Source: a virus
Virus record (IMG/VR): IMGVR_UViG_3300007734_000521
Span: 1-25,816 of that record
DNA: 25,816 bases
Reading direction: 5' to 3' (one strand)
The stretch's first letter is position 1. Each line of letters begins with the position of its first letter. Shown in pieces: positions 18,664 through 25,816 of the stretch. The notes under the pieces were generated by a model. It was given only the letters and a program-made list of their open reading frames with translations, ran no database searches and was not told the origin of the DNA. Position numbers and translations under genes: made by a program.

Positions 18664-19586
18664 TGGCCTATACGACTTCTACCAACACGTTCAACCTTGA
18701 TCTGAATGAGATGATCGAGGAAGCCTATGAGCGGGCGGGTTTAGAGGTTCGTACTGGCTATGAGTTTCGTACAGCACGCCGTTCACTGAACTTGCTCACC
18801 ATCGAGTGGGCAAACCGTGGCATTAACCTGTGGACAGTGGAAGAAGGCGCGATCGCTATGGTTACCGGACAACCGGTATACCCCCTCCCAGAAGACACGA
18901 TTGATCTGCTTGACCATGTTATTCGTCAGAACAACGGTACGGCCTCTACTCAGAGTGACATCAACATCACCCGTATCTCTGAACCTACCTACTCCACCAT
19001 CCCTAACAAACTCACGACCGGTCGCCCGATTCAAGTGTGGATCAACCGCCAGTCTGCCCAGACAAATGCAACATCTGTCACGCTGAGCAGCACAATCACC
19101 AGCACAGACACAACCATTGCGGTCAGCAGTACATCAGGGTTAACCACTACTGGGTTTATTAAGATTGACTCTGAGACCATTGGGTACACCAACGTGGATG
19201 GCAACAGCCTGATAAATTGCACCCGTGGACAGAACGGCACTACGGCAGCGGCGCACACATCCGGCGCGGCGATATACGTCCAGAACCTACCCTGTATCAA
19301 CGTCTGGCCTGCTCCCAACTCGGGCGGGGACTACACCTTTGTGTACTGGCGGCTGCGTCGCATCCACGATGCTGGAACCGGTGTGAACGTGCAAGATATC
19401 CCATTCCGTCTGATCCCTTGCATGGTTGCAGGGCTGGCGTTCTATATTGGCTCAAAGCGACCTGATGTTTCTCCTGAGCGTGTGGCGTTCTTGAAAACTG
19501 AGTACGAGCAGCAATGGCTGTTGGCGTCTCAGGAAGATCGTGAGAAATCTTCAGATCGGTTTGTCCCAAGGCAGTTGTTTTACTGA
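18663..19586 (+). CDS. head-tail adaptor-type protein with inserted beta domain (307 aa)
   Basis: The opening (NTFNLDLNEMIEEAYERAGL and FRTARRSLNLLTIEWANRG) is the helical core of phage adaptor/head-completion proteins, and the later part (CINVWPAPNSGGDYTFVYWR, residues 211-230, and the helix after PERVAFLKTEYEQQW) completes it. Between residues about 135 and 207 lies an extra serine/threonine-rich beta module (TTIAVSSTSGL, FIKIDSETIGYT, CTRGQNGTTAAAHTSG) found in many other phage structural proteins. The protein probably forms a ring below the portal. Start overlaps the preceding stop (TAATG). Confidence 0.75.
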   Translation: MAYTTSTNTFNLDLNEMIEEAYERAGLEVRTGYEFRTARRSLNLLTIEWANRGINLWTVEEGAIAMVTGQPVYPLPEDTIDLLDHVIRQNNGTASTQSDINITRISEPTYSTIPNKLTTGRPIQVWINRQSAQTNATSVTLSSTITSTDTTIAVSSTSGLTTTGFIKIDSETIGYTNVDGNSLINCTRGQNGTTAAAHTSGAAIYVQNLPCINVWPAPNSGGDYTFVYWRLRRIHDAGTGVNVQDIPFRLIPCMVAGLAFYIGSKRPDVSPERVAFLKTEYEQQWLLASQEDREKSSDRFVPRQLFY

Positions 19587-19594
19587 GGTGAACC

Positions 19595-19984
19595 ATGCCC
19601 AGTAAATTTGCCTCAGGTAAGTATTCAATTGCTGAATGCGATAGGTGTGGTCAGCGATACAAGCTCAAAGAGCTACGCAAGCAGGTTCTCAAGACCAAGA
19701 TATACAACATCAAGGTCTGCCAGTCCTGCTGGGATCCAGATCAGCCTCAACTTCAGTTGGGTATGTATCCAGTCAGTGACCCGCAAGCAGTGCGGGAGCC
19801 AAGGCCGGATACGAGCTACCAAGTTTCTGGTGACCTAGTAGATGGGTATAACGGAGGCGGCAGTCGGGTGTTTCAGTGGGGCTGGAACCCGGTTGGCGGG
19901 TCTCAGGCAAACGATGCGGGGCTGACACCAAATAATTTGGTTTTAGCTGTGGAACTTGGTACAGTAACGGTAGCAACGACATAA
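19595..19984 (+). CDS. zinc-ribbon virion-type protein (129 aa)
   Basis: GAGGTGA precedes the ATG. C15 and C18 (CDRCG) and C42 and C45 (CQSC) with intervening RYKLKELRKQ form a zinc ribbon, followed by WDPDQPQLQLG. Many podoviruses carry this CDRCG.RYKL..L...CxxCWDP..PQ protein next to adaptor genes, with unknown role. The C-terminal third (VFQWGWNPVGGSQANDAGLT) is polar and aromatic, perhaps binding another virion protein. A structural or assembly role is plausible. Confidence 0.75.
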   Translation: MPSKFASGKYSIAECDRCGQRYKLKELRKQVLKTKIYNIKVCQSCWDPDQPQLQLGMYPVSDPQAVREPRPDTSYQVSGDLVDGYNGGGSRVFQWGWNPVGGSQANDAGLTPNNLVLAVELGTVTVATT

Positions 19985-19994
19985 GGAGTCGATG

Positions 19995-20174
19995 ATGGAC
20001 AAGAAAGATTTAGCCCAAGATAAAAAAATGATTGGGTCAATGATAAATAAGCATGAGAAAAAAATGCACCAAGGCATGAAGCCAACTAAGTTTGCTAAGG
20101 GCGGTGTGACCACCGATCAAATGAAAGCTGTTGGTCGTAACATGGCGCGAGCAAACAATCAAAGGAGCGGTTAA
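19995..20174 (+). CDS. very small Lys-rich phage protein (59 aa)
   Basis: Two adjacent ATGs exist (19992, 19995); AAGGAG is six bases before the second, so that is chosen. The product begins MDKKDLAQDKKMIGSMINKH and is strongly basic. It contains FAKGGVTTDQMKAVGRNMAR and ends NNQRSG. The DLAQDKK..I opening and the GRNMAR..NQRS ending are shared with small proteins of many environmental phages I know. The KGG pattern links it loosely to the tag proteins upstream. Function unknown; the charge suggests binding to DNA or an acidic partner. Confidence 0.7.
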   Translation: MDKKDLAQDKKMIGSMINKHEKKMHQGMKPTKFAKGGVTTDQMKAVGRNMARANNQRSG

Positions 20175-20437
20175 TGGCTAAGTTCAGCATGAAACAAGGC
20201 GGTAAAGAGGTTGGCAACGCTGCTGTGTATGCCAAGCCTCACACAATGGATGGCAAAGCCATGAAGGTTACTTCAAACGGCAAAGAGCCAAGCAGCAGCA
20301 AGCTTGATACGCTTGATGTAAGCGTCGGTGCAATCAGCAAATCTGCTGGCAACGAAGCTATCAAAACAACTGGCATCAAAATGCGCGGCACTGGCGCAGC
20401 CACCAAAGGCTTAATGTCTAGAGGCCCGATGGCATGA
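20174..20437 (+). CDS. small conserved virion-cluster protein (87 aa)
   Basis: AAAGGAG and a TAATG overlap give the start. Opening GGKEVGNAAVYAKPHTMDGK and closing GIKMRGTGAATKGLMSRGPM are conserved in small proteins of phages with this gene order. The end resembles a weak form of the tag (G.G.A.KG...RG). Polar, no hydrophobic core. A small virion component or assembly factor is plausible; not proven. Confidence 0.7.
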   Translation: MAKFSMKQGGKEVGNAAVYAKPHTMDGKAMKVTSNGKEPSSSKLDTLDVSVGAISKSAGNEAIKTTGIKMRGTGAATKGLMSRGPMA

Positions 20438-21102
20438 ACTACGCCCAGCTTGTAATTGCAATTCAGGATTACACGGAGAATAGTTTTAACTATTCGACTG
20501 ATCCTACGCCCATCAATACCTTTATTGATCAGGCGGAGCAGCGCATTTACAACTCGGTTCAGTTTCCTTCCATCCGCAAGAATGTCACAGGTACAACCAC
20601 AAGCGGCAATAAGTACTTGTCATGTCCCGATGATTTCTTGGCTGTGTATTCGCTGGCTGTTGAGACAACAGACGGGCAAGAGTTTCTTTTAAACAAGGAT
20701 GTGAACTTCATCCGTCAGGCATATCCCAAGGCAACTGACACAGCAACGCCGAAGTACTATGCTTTGTTTGGCCCAACGGTGGCGTCAAGTGTTATTTCCA
20801 ACGAACTGTCGTTCATTCTTGGCCCGACGCCGGATAGCGGCTACACAGTCGAACTCCACTATTACTACTACCCCGAGTCAATCGTCACTGCATCCACAAC
20901 ATGGCTGGGGGACAACTTTGACTCTGTTCTTCTGTACGGCTCACTGGTTGAGGCTTACACGTACATGAAAGGCGAAGCTGACATCATGCTTGGGTACGAT
21001 GCTAAGTACAAGGAAGCGCTTGCGCTGGCTAAACGCCTTGGTGATGGTATGGAAAGACAAGATTCTTATCGTTCTGGTCAGTATAGACAGGCGGTGACGT
21101 AA
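20434..21102 (+). CDS. phage adaptor protein (222 aa)
   Basis: The first 50 residues (YAQLVIAIQDYTENSFNY, PINTFIDQAEQRIYNSVQFP) and the later DSVLLYGSLVEAYTYMKGEA plus a final charged helix match adaptor proteins that join portal to tail in podoviruses, in the SU10/HMO-2011 style. The middle is a beta-sandwich-like segment (SGNKYLSCPDDFLAVYSL, ELSFILGPTPDSGYTVELHY). Length is near the family norm. Start overlaps the previous stop (ATGA). Confidence 0.8.
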   Translation: MNYAQLVIAIQDYTENSFNYSTDPTPINTFIDQAEQRIYNSVQFPSIRKNVTGTTTSGNKYLSCPDDFLAVYSLAVETTDGQEFLLNKDVNFIRQAYPKATDTATPKYYALFGPTVASSVISNELSFILGPTPDSGYTVELHYYYYPESIVTASTTWLGDNFDSVLLYGSLVEAYTYMKGEADIMLGYDAKYKEALALAKRLGDGMERQDSYRSGQYRQAVT

Positions 21103-21518
21103 TGGCTTTCCAAGGAAACTTTGCTTGCAACACGTTCAAAACAGGGCTGATGGATGCGACGTTCGACTTTGTGAACGACACGTTCTACATGGCTCTGTAC
21201 ACTAATGCAGCCACGCTTGATGCCTCTACCACGGCTTATACGGCTACGGGCGAAGTTGTGGATACAGGGTACACGGCTGGTGGTCTTGCTCTTACGATTG
21301 CACAGACTCCAACGGTAGGTAACTCAGGCAGCGTGGCGTACATCTCCTTTGACAATGCGGTCTGGAGTGGCGCTATTACGGCCCGAGGAGCGTTGATATA
21401 CACAGCTAGTGGCTCTGTTTGTGTGCTGGACTTTGGCGCAGACAAGACTTCAACAACAACATTCACGGTACAGTTTCCCGCTGTATCCAACACTTCAGCA
21501 ATCATAAGGATAGCGTAA
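21102..21518 (+). CDS. beta-rich virion protein, paralogue of 21725-22216 (138 aa)
   Basis: Start overlaps the previous stop (TAATG). The protein is nearly all beta: LMDATFDFVNDTFYMALYTN, then YTATGEVVDTGYTAGGLALT and NAVWSGAITARGALIYTASG. The YT.TGEV..TGYTAGG block also occurs in the 163-aa protein two genes on, so they are related. Likely an appendage or tail-tip decoration protein. Family known to me only as phage structural or hypothetical proteins; charge is low and no membrane segment is present. Confidence 0.7.
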   Translation: MAFQGNFACNTFKTGLMDATFDFVNDTFYMALYTNAATLDASTTAYTATGEVVDTGYTAGGLALTIAQTPTVGNSGSVAYISFDNAVWSGAITARGALIYTASGSVCVLDFGADKTSTTTFTVQFPAVSNTSAIIRIA

Positions 21519-21712
21519 TGTTAGTCACTACAACCAAAGGCGACATGGACGAATCTCTGCTTGAAAAGCGGGAAGGTACAGTCGATAATGACAATGAACT
21601 GACCTCATGGGTTGAGTACTGGCTGGAAGGTGAACTTGTTCACCGTTCTGCCCATGTGACCCTGAAGAAAATGCCCGTCTTTGGCGGCGGCGAAACAGCA
21701 TCAATCGGCTAA
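21518..21712 (+). CDS. small conserved phage protein (64 aa)
   Basis: The frame is open from 21419, but the ATG at 21518 overlaps the preceding stop (TAATG) and gives MLVTTTKGDMDESLLEKREG, the start of a family I have seen in many phages with this layout. Core: a helix, then TSWVEYWLEGELVHRSAHVTL, probably a beta hairpin. It ends in a short glycine-rich tail. Function unknown; encoded between two paralogous virion genes. Confidence 0.7.
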   Translation: MLVTTTKGDMDESLLEKREGTVDNDNELTSWVEYWLEGELVHRSAHVTLKKMPVFGGGETASIG

Positions 21713-21724
21713 AGGAGAACTAAA

Positions 21725-22216
21725 GTGGCAAATACTCAATCAATGTGTACCTCTTTCATGAGCGAGCTTATGCTCGGTCAACACCAGCTTGGCACTTCAA
21801 CCATTGTGTCCCGTACAAGTTTGACTGCGCCAACGACAGATACCGTTAAGGCGGCTCTGTATTTGGTTTCCGGTACGATCAATGCGGCAACCACTGTTTA
21901 CACGGTAACCGGCGAAGTCTCTGGCACAGGTTATACCGCTGGCGGCGTAACGGTAACAAATGCTACGGCTCCAACTTCAACCAACAGTTCTGCAACTGCT
22001 GGCGTGGCGTACTGGACACCATCAGCATCAATCAGTTACACCACGGTGACATTGACCACAGCATTTGACACCGTGTTGCTGTACAACTCGACTCAGAGCA
22101 TCAAGGCTATCAGTGTTCACACGTTTGGTTCACAGACCATCACTGCCGGTACGTTCACTCTGACGATGCCTTCAAACTCCACAACAACTGGTTTGCTGCG
22201 TTTGGCAACCACCTAA
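21725..22216 (+). CDS. beta-rich virion protein, GTG start (163 aa)
   Basis: AAAGGAGAACTAAA precedes a GTG start giving MANTQSMCTSFMSELMLGQ. The protein shares the block YTVTGEVSGTGYTAGG with the 138-aa protein upstream, in the same relative order, plus similar following strands. Composition is T, S, A, G and V rich with few charges: all-beta, probably trimeric or repeated in the virion. Likely a structural component near the tail fibre, perhaps at the tail tip. No enzyme motif. Confidence 0.7.
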   Translation: MANTQSMCTSFMSELMLGQHQLGTSTIVSRTSLTAPTTDTVKAALYLVSGTINAATTVYTVTGEVSGTGYTAGGVTVTNATAPTSTNSSATAGVAYWTPSASISYTTVTLTTAFDTVLLYNSTQSIKAISVHTFGSQTITAGTFTLTMPSNSTTTGLLRLATT

Positions 22217-22226
22217 AGGGTAGCTC

Positions 22227-22832
22227 ATGTCTCTTGGCTGGGGCGACAGTACATGGGGCGCAAACGGCTGGGGCGGCACTCTTGAAGCAACGGGGGATGT
22301 AGCAACAGGGGCCGTAGGGACGGTCACGCCCAGCCGGACTGTTGCGCTGAGTGGGGTGTTGTCTTCTGGGAATGTTGGGAATGTTGTTGAGACAAACAAC
22401 CCAACGGAAGACGGCAATATTGCTTACGGGGATGTTGGCAGCGCAGCACCTGTTCTCACAATCGCTCTGACCGGCGTAGTGGCATCGGGTGCAGTTGGCA
22501 CAGTAACCCACGGCGGCACGGTAGTTGAAATAACAGGCAATGCGGCAGCGGGGTATGTGGGTACAGTTGGGTTGACAAAATCCTTTGCTTTGTCAGGAAA
22601 TCAGGCTTCAGGAACAGTAGGGTCTGTGATTGCAGTTTATTGGGCAATCATAGACGACAGTCAGACGGCAAACTGGGCGACAATATCTACCATACAAACG
22701 GCAAGTTGGTCAAATGTAGATGACAGCCAGACCGCAAACTGGCAAAATATCAGCAATCCGCAAACTCCCGGCTGGTCGCAGATTGATGACACGCAAACCC
22801 CGAATTGGGAAGAAATTGAGGTAACAACATGA
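22227..22832 (+). CDS. repeat-containing virion protein (201 aa)
   Basis: AAAGGGTAGCTC ribosome-binding site. Opens with MSLGWGDSTWGANGWGG. Residues about 20-135 hold five or so copies of a unit ending ASGAVGTVT or similar (VATGAVGTVTPS, VASGAVGTVTHGG, AAGYVGTVGL, QASGTVGSVI). Residues 138-198 carry about five W..I...QT..W units (WATISTIQTASW, WSQIDDTQTPNW). Both look like beta repeat structures with tryptophan pins, as in bacterial adhesins and phage fibres. Placed directly before the fibre gene, it may be a fibre-associated or tail-needle protein. Confidence 0.65.
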   Translation: MSLGWGDSTWGANGWGGTLEATGDVATGAVGTVTPSRTVALSGVLSSGNVGNVVETNNPTEDGNIAYGDVGSAAPVLTIALTGVVASGAVGTVTHGGTVVEITGNAAAGYVGTVGLTKSFALSGNQASGTVGSVIAVYWAIIDDSQTANWATISTIQTASWSNVDDSQTANWQNISNPQTPGWSQIDDTQTPNWEEIEVTT

Positions 22833-25012
22833 CGACAGCATATACATCACTTTTAGGCTTGGCACTCCCCGTTACAGGTGAACTAAGTGGTACGTGGGGT
22901 GATACCGTAAATAACAGTATTACCTCGCTGCTTGATTCAGCCATTGCGGGTACTACCACCTTAAGCACTGACGCAGATGTCACGCTGACAACCACCACAG
23001 GGGCGGCAAATACTTCACGGGAAGCCATCCTCCTGTGTTCAGGTGCAAGGACAGGCATCAAGACCATCACGGCTCCTGCTCAGTCCAAGATTTACACCAT
23101 CATCAATTCCACCACGGGCGGGTATGCGGTCAAGATCGTTGGCGTTGGCCCGACAACTGGCCTAACCATACCAAACGGCTCAAGTGCTGTCGTTGCATGG
23201 AACGGCTCTGACTTCATTGAAATTGGCTCATCTACTGTTGGTAACTTCACTGTCAATGGAAACCTGACCGTCACTGGAACATCTACGCTGACCGGCGCAG
23301 TCACCGTACAAGGACTCACCGTAGGCAAGGGTAACAGTGCTGTTGCTACCAACACTGCTTTTGGTGTAAGTGCTTTGGCGGCAATTACAACTGGGGCATT
23401 AAGTACCGCTGTTGGGTATCAAGCAGGACTTACAAATACAACTCAAGACGGTCTTACCGCCATTGGCTACCAAGCTGGTAGATTAAACACTGGAGGCATC
23501 AACACTTTTGTTGGCTACCTATCGGGTACTACAAATGCTGGCGGGGGCGGCCTTGTTGCGGTTGGTGACCGTGCATTAACTGCAAATACCTCTGGTAACT
23601 TTAGTACTTCTGTGGGTGGAATTTCATTACAAAATAACACTTCAGGGTCAAGTAATTCTGCTTTTGGTTATGGCGCACTTAACGCCAACACCACTGGCGG
23701 CAACAACACAGCCATAGGTTATCAAGCCTTTTACACCAATTCAACATCATCTTCCAATACCGCAGTAGGTTATCAAGCGGCTTATTCAACCACGTCAGGT
23801 GCTACGGTAGATGCTTTTGGCTATCAATCGGCATACACCAATTCCAGTGGTAATAATATTGTTGCTATTGGCACTTTTGCTCTTACCAAAAACACAAGCG
23901 GAGGTCAAAACACTGCTGTTGGTAGAGATGCTCTTTATAACAACACATCAGCTTCAAACAATAATGCTGTGGGTTATCAAGCTCTTTACAACAATACAAC
24001 AGGTTCTCCCAATACTGGGGTGGGACATCAGGTTCTTTTTTCTAATTTAACAGGCATAAACAACACTGCTATTGGGCATCAAGCTCTTTACTACAATACC
24101 GTTTCAAGCAATACCGCAATAGGTCATTCTGCTCTTCTTAATCATACTACTGGTGGTGATAACACTGGTGTTGGTTCACAAGTTTTGCAAGCCACCACAA
24201 CTGGCACAACCAATACAGCAATGGGGGTTACAGCACTTGTTTCCAATACAACTGGCTCAAACAATACAGGCATAGGAAAAGACGCACTTAAAGCCAATGT
24301 TAGTGGCGTTCAAAATACCTCCCTTGGTGCTGGCTCTCTTTACACAACAAGCGTAACCCATAACAACACGGCAATTGGATATAACGCTTTAAATTCGTAC
24401 AATCGCACTGTAGATGTAGATGGATTTAGTACGGCATTAGGTTCTTCTGCTGGGTCAAACTTAACAACAGGACAATATGTTGTTTTGCTTGGCTATAACG
24501 CACAAGCATCATCAGTATCTGCGTCAAATCAAATTGTTATTGGCGCAAATAACGTAGGTCAAGCAGATAACACTGTTTCAATAGGTTACGGTGGCACTAA
24601 TTACATTTATGCGACCCCAACATCATCTGCCACATGGACAAAGGCTTCAGACGAGCGCATAAAGAAAAATATCCAAGATTTAGATATTGGTTTGGACTTT
24701 ATCAATGAACTGAAGATTAAATCCTATAACTGGAAGCCATCAAACGAAATTCCAGAATCCATTATTGGTTACAGCGAAATCAACACGCAAGACACCACTA
24801 TAACCATGTACGGTATGTTGGCTCAGGATGTAAAGGCCGCTATGGACAAGCATGGCTACGAACATTTTGGTGGCTGGAACGTGCGTGAGGCTGATGGCTT
24901 GCAAGGCTTGTCCAACGAGATGTTTGTCTTGCCGCTGATTAACGCAGTCAAAGAATTATCGGCACAGGTTGAAACAATGAAGGCAGAAATTGCTTTACTC
25001 AAAGGAGCATAA
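22829..25012 (+). CDS. tail fibre/spike with YadA-like repeats and S74 chaperone domain (727 aa)
   Basis: The N-terminal 50 residues (LLGLALPVTGELSGTWGDTV) are a conserved attachment start in phages of this type. From about residue 175 to 560 comes a long array of 14-20 residue repeats such as NTAIGYQALYNNTTGS, like the left-handed helix of YadA-type trimeric adhesins. The C-terminus (about 600-727) is an S74 intramolecular chaperone: KASDERIKKNI with S607/D608 as the self-cleavage pair, then YGMLAQDVKAAM and a terminal coiled coil. The chaperone trimerises the fibre and is then cut off. It should bind the host surface. ATGA overlap with the preceding gene. Confidence 0.9.
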   Translation: MTTAYTSLLGLALPVTGELSGTWGDTVNNSITSLLDSAIAGTTTLSTDADVTLTTTTGAANTSREAILLCSGARTGIKTITAPAQSKIYTIINSTTGGYAVKIVGVGPTTGLTIPNGSSAVVAWNGSDFIEIGSSTVGNFTVNGNLTVTGTSTLTGAVTVQGLTVGKGNSAVATNTAFGVSALAAITTGALSTAVGYQAGLTNTTQDGLTAIGYQAGRLNTGGINTFVGYLSGTTNAGGGGLVAVGDRALTANTSGNFSTSVGGISLQNNTSGSSNSAFGYGALNANTTGGNNTAIGYQAFYTNSTSSSNTAVGYQAAYSTTSGATVDAFGYQSAYTNSSGNNIVAIGTFALTKNTSGGQNTAVGRDALYNNTSASNNNAVGYQALYNNTTGSPNTGVGHQVLFSNLTGINNTAIGHQALYYNTVSSNTAIGHSALLNHTTGGDNTGVGSQVLQATTTGTTNTAMGVTALVSNTTGSNNTGIGKDALKANVSGVQNTSLGAGSLYTTSVTHNNTAIGYNALNSYNRTVDVDGFSTALGSSAGSNLTTGQYVVLLGYNAQASSVSASNQIVIGANNVGQADNTVSIGYGGTNYIYATPTSSATWTKASDERIKKNIQDLDIGLDFINELKIKSYNWKPSNEIPESIIGYSEINTQDTTITMYGMLAQDVKAAMDKHGYEHFGGWNVREADGLQGLSNEMFVLPLINAVKELSAQVETMKAEIALLKGA

Positions 25013-25014
25013 AC

Positions 25015-25224
25015 ATGAATGAAATCACAGCAGAACAAATCGCACAACACTACTCTGCCGCAATGGACAGCGTAAACCTCATCAATGGTGGCAAGCCTGA
25101 GTGGATGACTGATGCTGATTGGGCAGATTGCCTTGCAAGGAACAAGGCTCACTTACTTATCATGCTTGAAAAAACGTACTGGACGACAGAAGACCTGACT
25201 CCACTGCGTACAGCATCGGCATAA
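25015..25224 (+). CDS. small hypothetical protein (69 aa)
   Basis: AAAGGAGCATAAAC precedes the ATG. Helical: ITAEQIAQHYSAAMDSVNLI, a WMTDADWADCLARNKAHL segment with tryptophans, then a polar tail. It closely follows the fibre stop. Short proteins of this kind often follow fibre genes in environmental phages; function unknown. A hairpin (25233-25256) lies after the stop. Confidence 0.65.
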   Translation: MNEITAEQIAQHYSAAMDSVNLINGGKPEWMTDADWADCLARNKAHLLIMLEKTYWTTEDLTPLRTASA

Positions 25225-25232
25225 GGGGTATT

Positions 25233-25256
25233 CACCGCTGCCCCACTTCAGCGGTG
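25233..25256 (+). terminator. hairpin after the 69-aa gene
   Basis: CACCGCTG (25233-25240) and CAGCGGTG (25249-25256) pair around an eight-base loop. It is followed only by CTTTGG, so terminator strength is uncertain. It lies close to the next gene's ribosome-binding site. Confidence 0.55.
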
Positions 25257-25271
25257 CTTTGGAGAAATCAA

Positions 25272-25457
25272 ATGACAGAAAACGTCAACATCAAACTGGA
25301 ATTGCCCGTGCAAGCTGTAAACATGATGCTTGCTGCTTTGGCAAAGGCCCCCTATGAGCAAGTCGCTGACTTGATTCAGGCCATTCGTGAGCAGGCCATC
25401 CCCCAGATTCCTATGCCTGAAGTCACAGCGCCACAAGCTGAAGAAACTGCGGAGTAA
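25272..25457 (+). CDS. small conserved phage protein (61 aa)
   Basis: ATG 25272 follows GGAG at good spacing; the frame is open further upstream to a GTG at 25254, but that lacks a ribosome-binding site and overlaps the hairpin. Product MTENVNIKLELPVQAVNMML, then a helix (LAALAKAPYEQVADLIQAIR) and a polar P/E-rich tail. The NV.IKL...V...L.ALAK.P...V..LI..I pattern is a frequent small phage protein of unknown role in my recollection. It precedes the last, interrupted gene. Confidence 0.7.
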   Translation: MTENVNIKLELPVQAVNMMLAALAKAPYEQVADLIQAIREQAIPQIPMPEVTAPQAEETAE

Positions 25458-25459
25458 TC

Positions 25460-25816
25460 ATTGATCCCGTCAGTCTTCTTTTCGCCGCCAATGCCTGTGT
25501 CGCTGCTATCAAGCAGGGATGCAAGCTGTACAAGGACGCTAAAACGTCTTTTATGGAGGTCAAGAAGACTGTCGATGAAATTGTTTCAGATGCAAAGCAG
25601 TTCGGAGTTTTTGGCAAAAGTTGTTTGGAGCAGACTCCGAGCCAGCCAAGCCTGTGGCGAAAAAGGTGGAGAAGTTCGTTGCCATTGACGAAACCCAAGT
25701 CATGGCGGACATTGTCAGCCAGCTTACCAAGCTGTTCAGGCTTGAAGAGCAGTTAGCAACGCTCATCCGGGAGGAAGAAGAAAAGTCCAGCAACGTTTAT
25801 GACCCAGATGCGAAAT
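25460..25816 (+). CDS. phage protein, apparent ATT start and internal -1 frameshift, cut by window edge
   Basis: Reads from ATT (25460) with GGAG five bases upstream: IDPVSLLFAANACVAAIKQG, continuing to QFGVFGK. At 25616-25620 the frame is lost. In the -1 frame from 25621 the text continues LFGADSEPAKPVAKKVEKF and later LTKLFRLEEQLATLIREEEE to the window edge. Adding one A to the AAAA run (25616-25619) would give GKKLFG and restore one frame. The N-terminus resembles the DP.SLL.AANA..AIK.G start of a common small phage protein family. Original gene, a sequencing error or programmed shifting are all possible. Start and frame are both unusual. Confidence 0.6.

Noticed and set aside
23340-24560. 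Regular short repeats resembling a CRISPR array
   Set aside because: The repeats are in frame within one long gene, vary between copies and encode YadA-like fibre repeats; there are no constant repeats or spacers.
25461-25688. 75-codon plus frame starting TTG (MIPSVFF)
   Set aside because: It is out of frame with the segment that shows coding character on both sides of the frameshift and reads as low-quality S/R-rich sequence.

Overview
The window is a stretch of a tailed double-stranded DNA phage genome (Caudoviricetes). It is most likely podovirus-like: the portal resembles the P22 type and no tail tape measure, tail tube or sheath gene is visible. The host cannot be fixed from this sequence. 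Moderate base composition and protein families typical of environmental (freshwater or marine) phages suggest a Gram-negative proteobacterial host, but that is inference.

Left part (1-5628, minus strand): small, tightly overlapping genes of unknown function, several below 60 codons. Seven to eight of them (about 103-2608) form an operon read leftward from a strong sigma70-type promoter at 2708-2736. That promoter carries a palindromic operator, and a second copy of promoter plus operator at 34-62 drives whatever lies beyond the left edge. Further right are two tandem paralogous genes (3401-4006 and 4261-4968), each with its own terminator and a shared set of leader elements: a 27-bp element containing CGCGCGA and AAATATAACTGG, a CCCAG/CTGGG hairpin and a 29-bp box. 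An extra copy of this module stands at about 3265-3392 without a gene. The 790-bp non-coding gap 2609-3400 holds eleven TGTTCTA/TAGAACA heptamers and an AT-rich palindrome, and looks like a replication origin or regulator-binding region.

Central divergence region (5629-6121): non-coding, with cytosine tracts that could form a G-quadruplex on the minus strand and a nested symmetrical array of four TGTGTAATT half-sites. It separates the leftward small genes from the rightward late operon.

Right part (6122-25816, plus strand): a nearly gap-free morphogenesis operon. In order it holds putative small terminase, large terminase, two small proteins, portal, a small helical protein, a GroES-like co-chaperonin, scaffold, a pre-capsid protein, a capsid-associated protein, a Mu gpT-like major capsid protein with terminator, a structured leader, two small beta-rich virion proteins, a DUF6321-like protein, a small membrane/coiled-coil protein, a cluster of glycine/lysine-rich small proteins, adaptor-type proteins, a zinc-ribbon protein, paralogous beta-rich virion proteins, a repeat protein, and a long tail fibre ending in an endosialidase-type (S74) chaperone domain. 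After the fibre come small conserved phage genes and a last gene that seems to start at ATT and is broken by one missing base.

The most unusual feature is a family of small proteins in the late operon that share a C-terminal module (GG..SSRADGIA.RGKTKG), in places almost identical at the nucleotide level. This could be a virion-incorporation or cargo tag. The second candidate is the modular minus-strand regulatory architecture together with the heptamer array.
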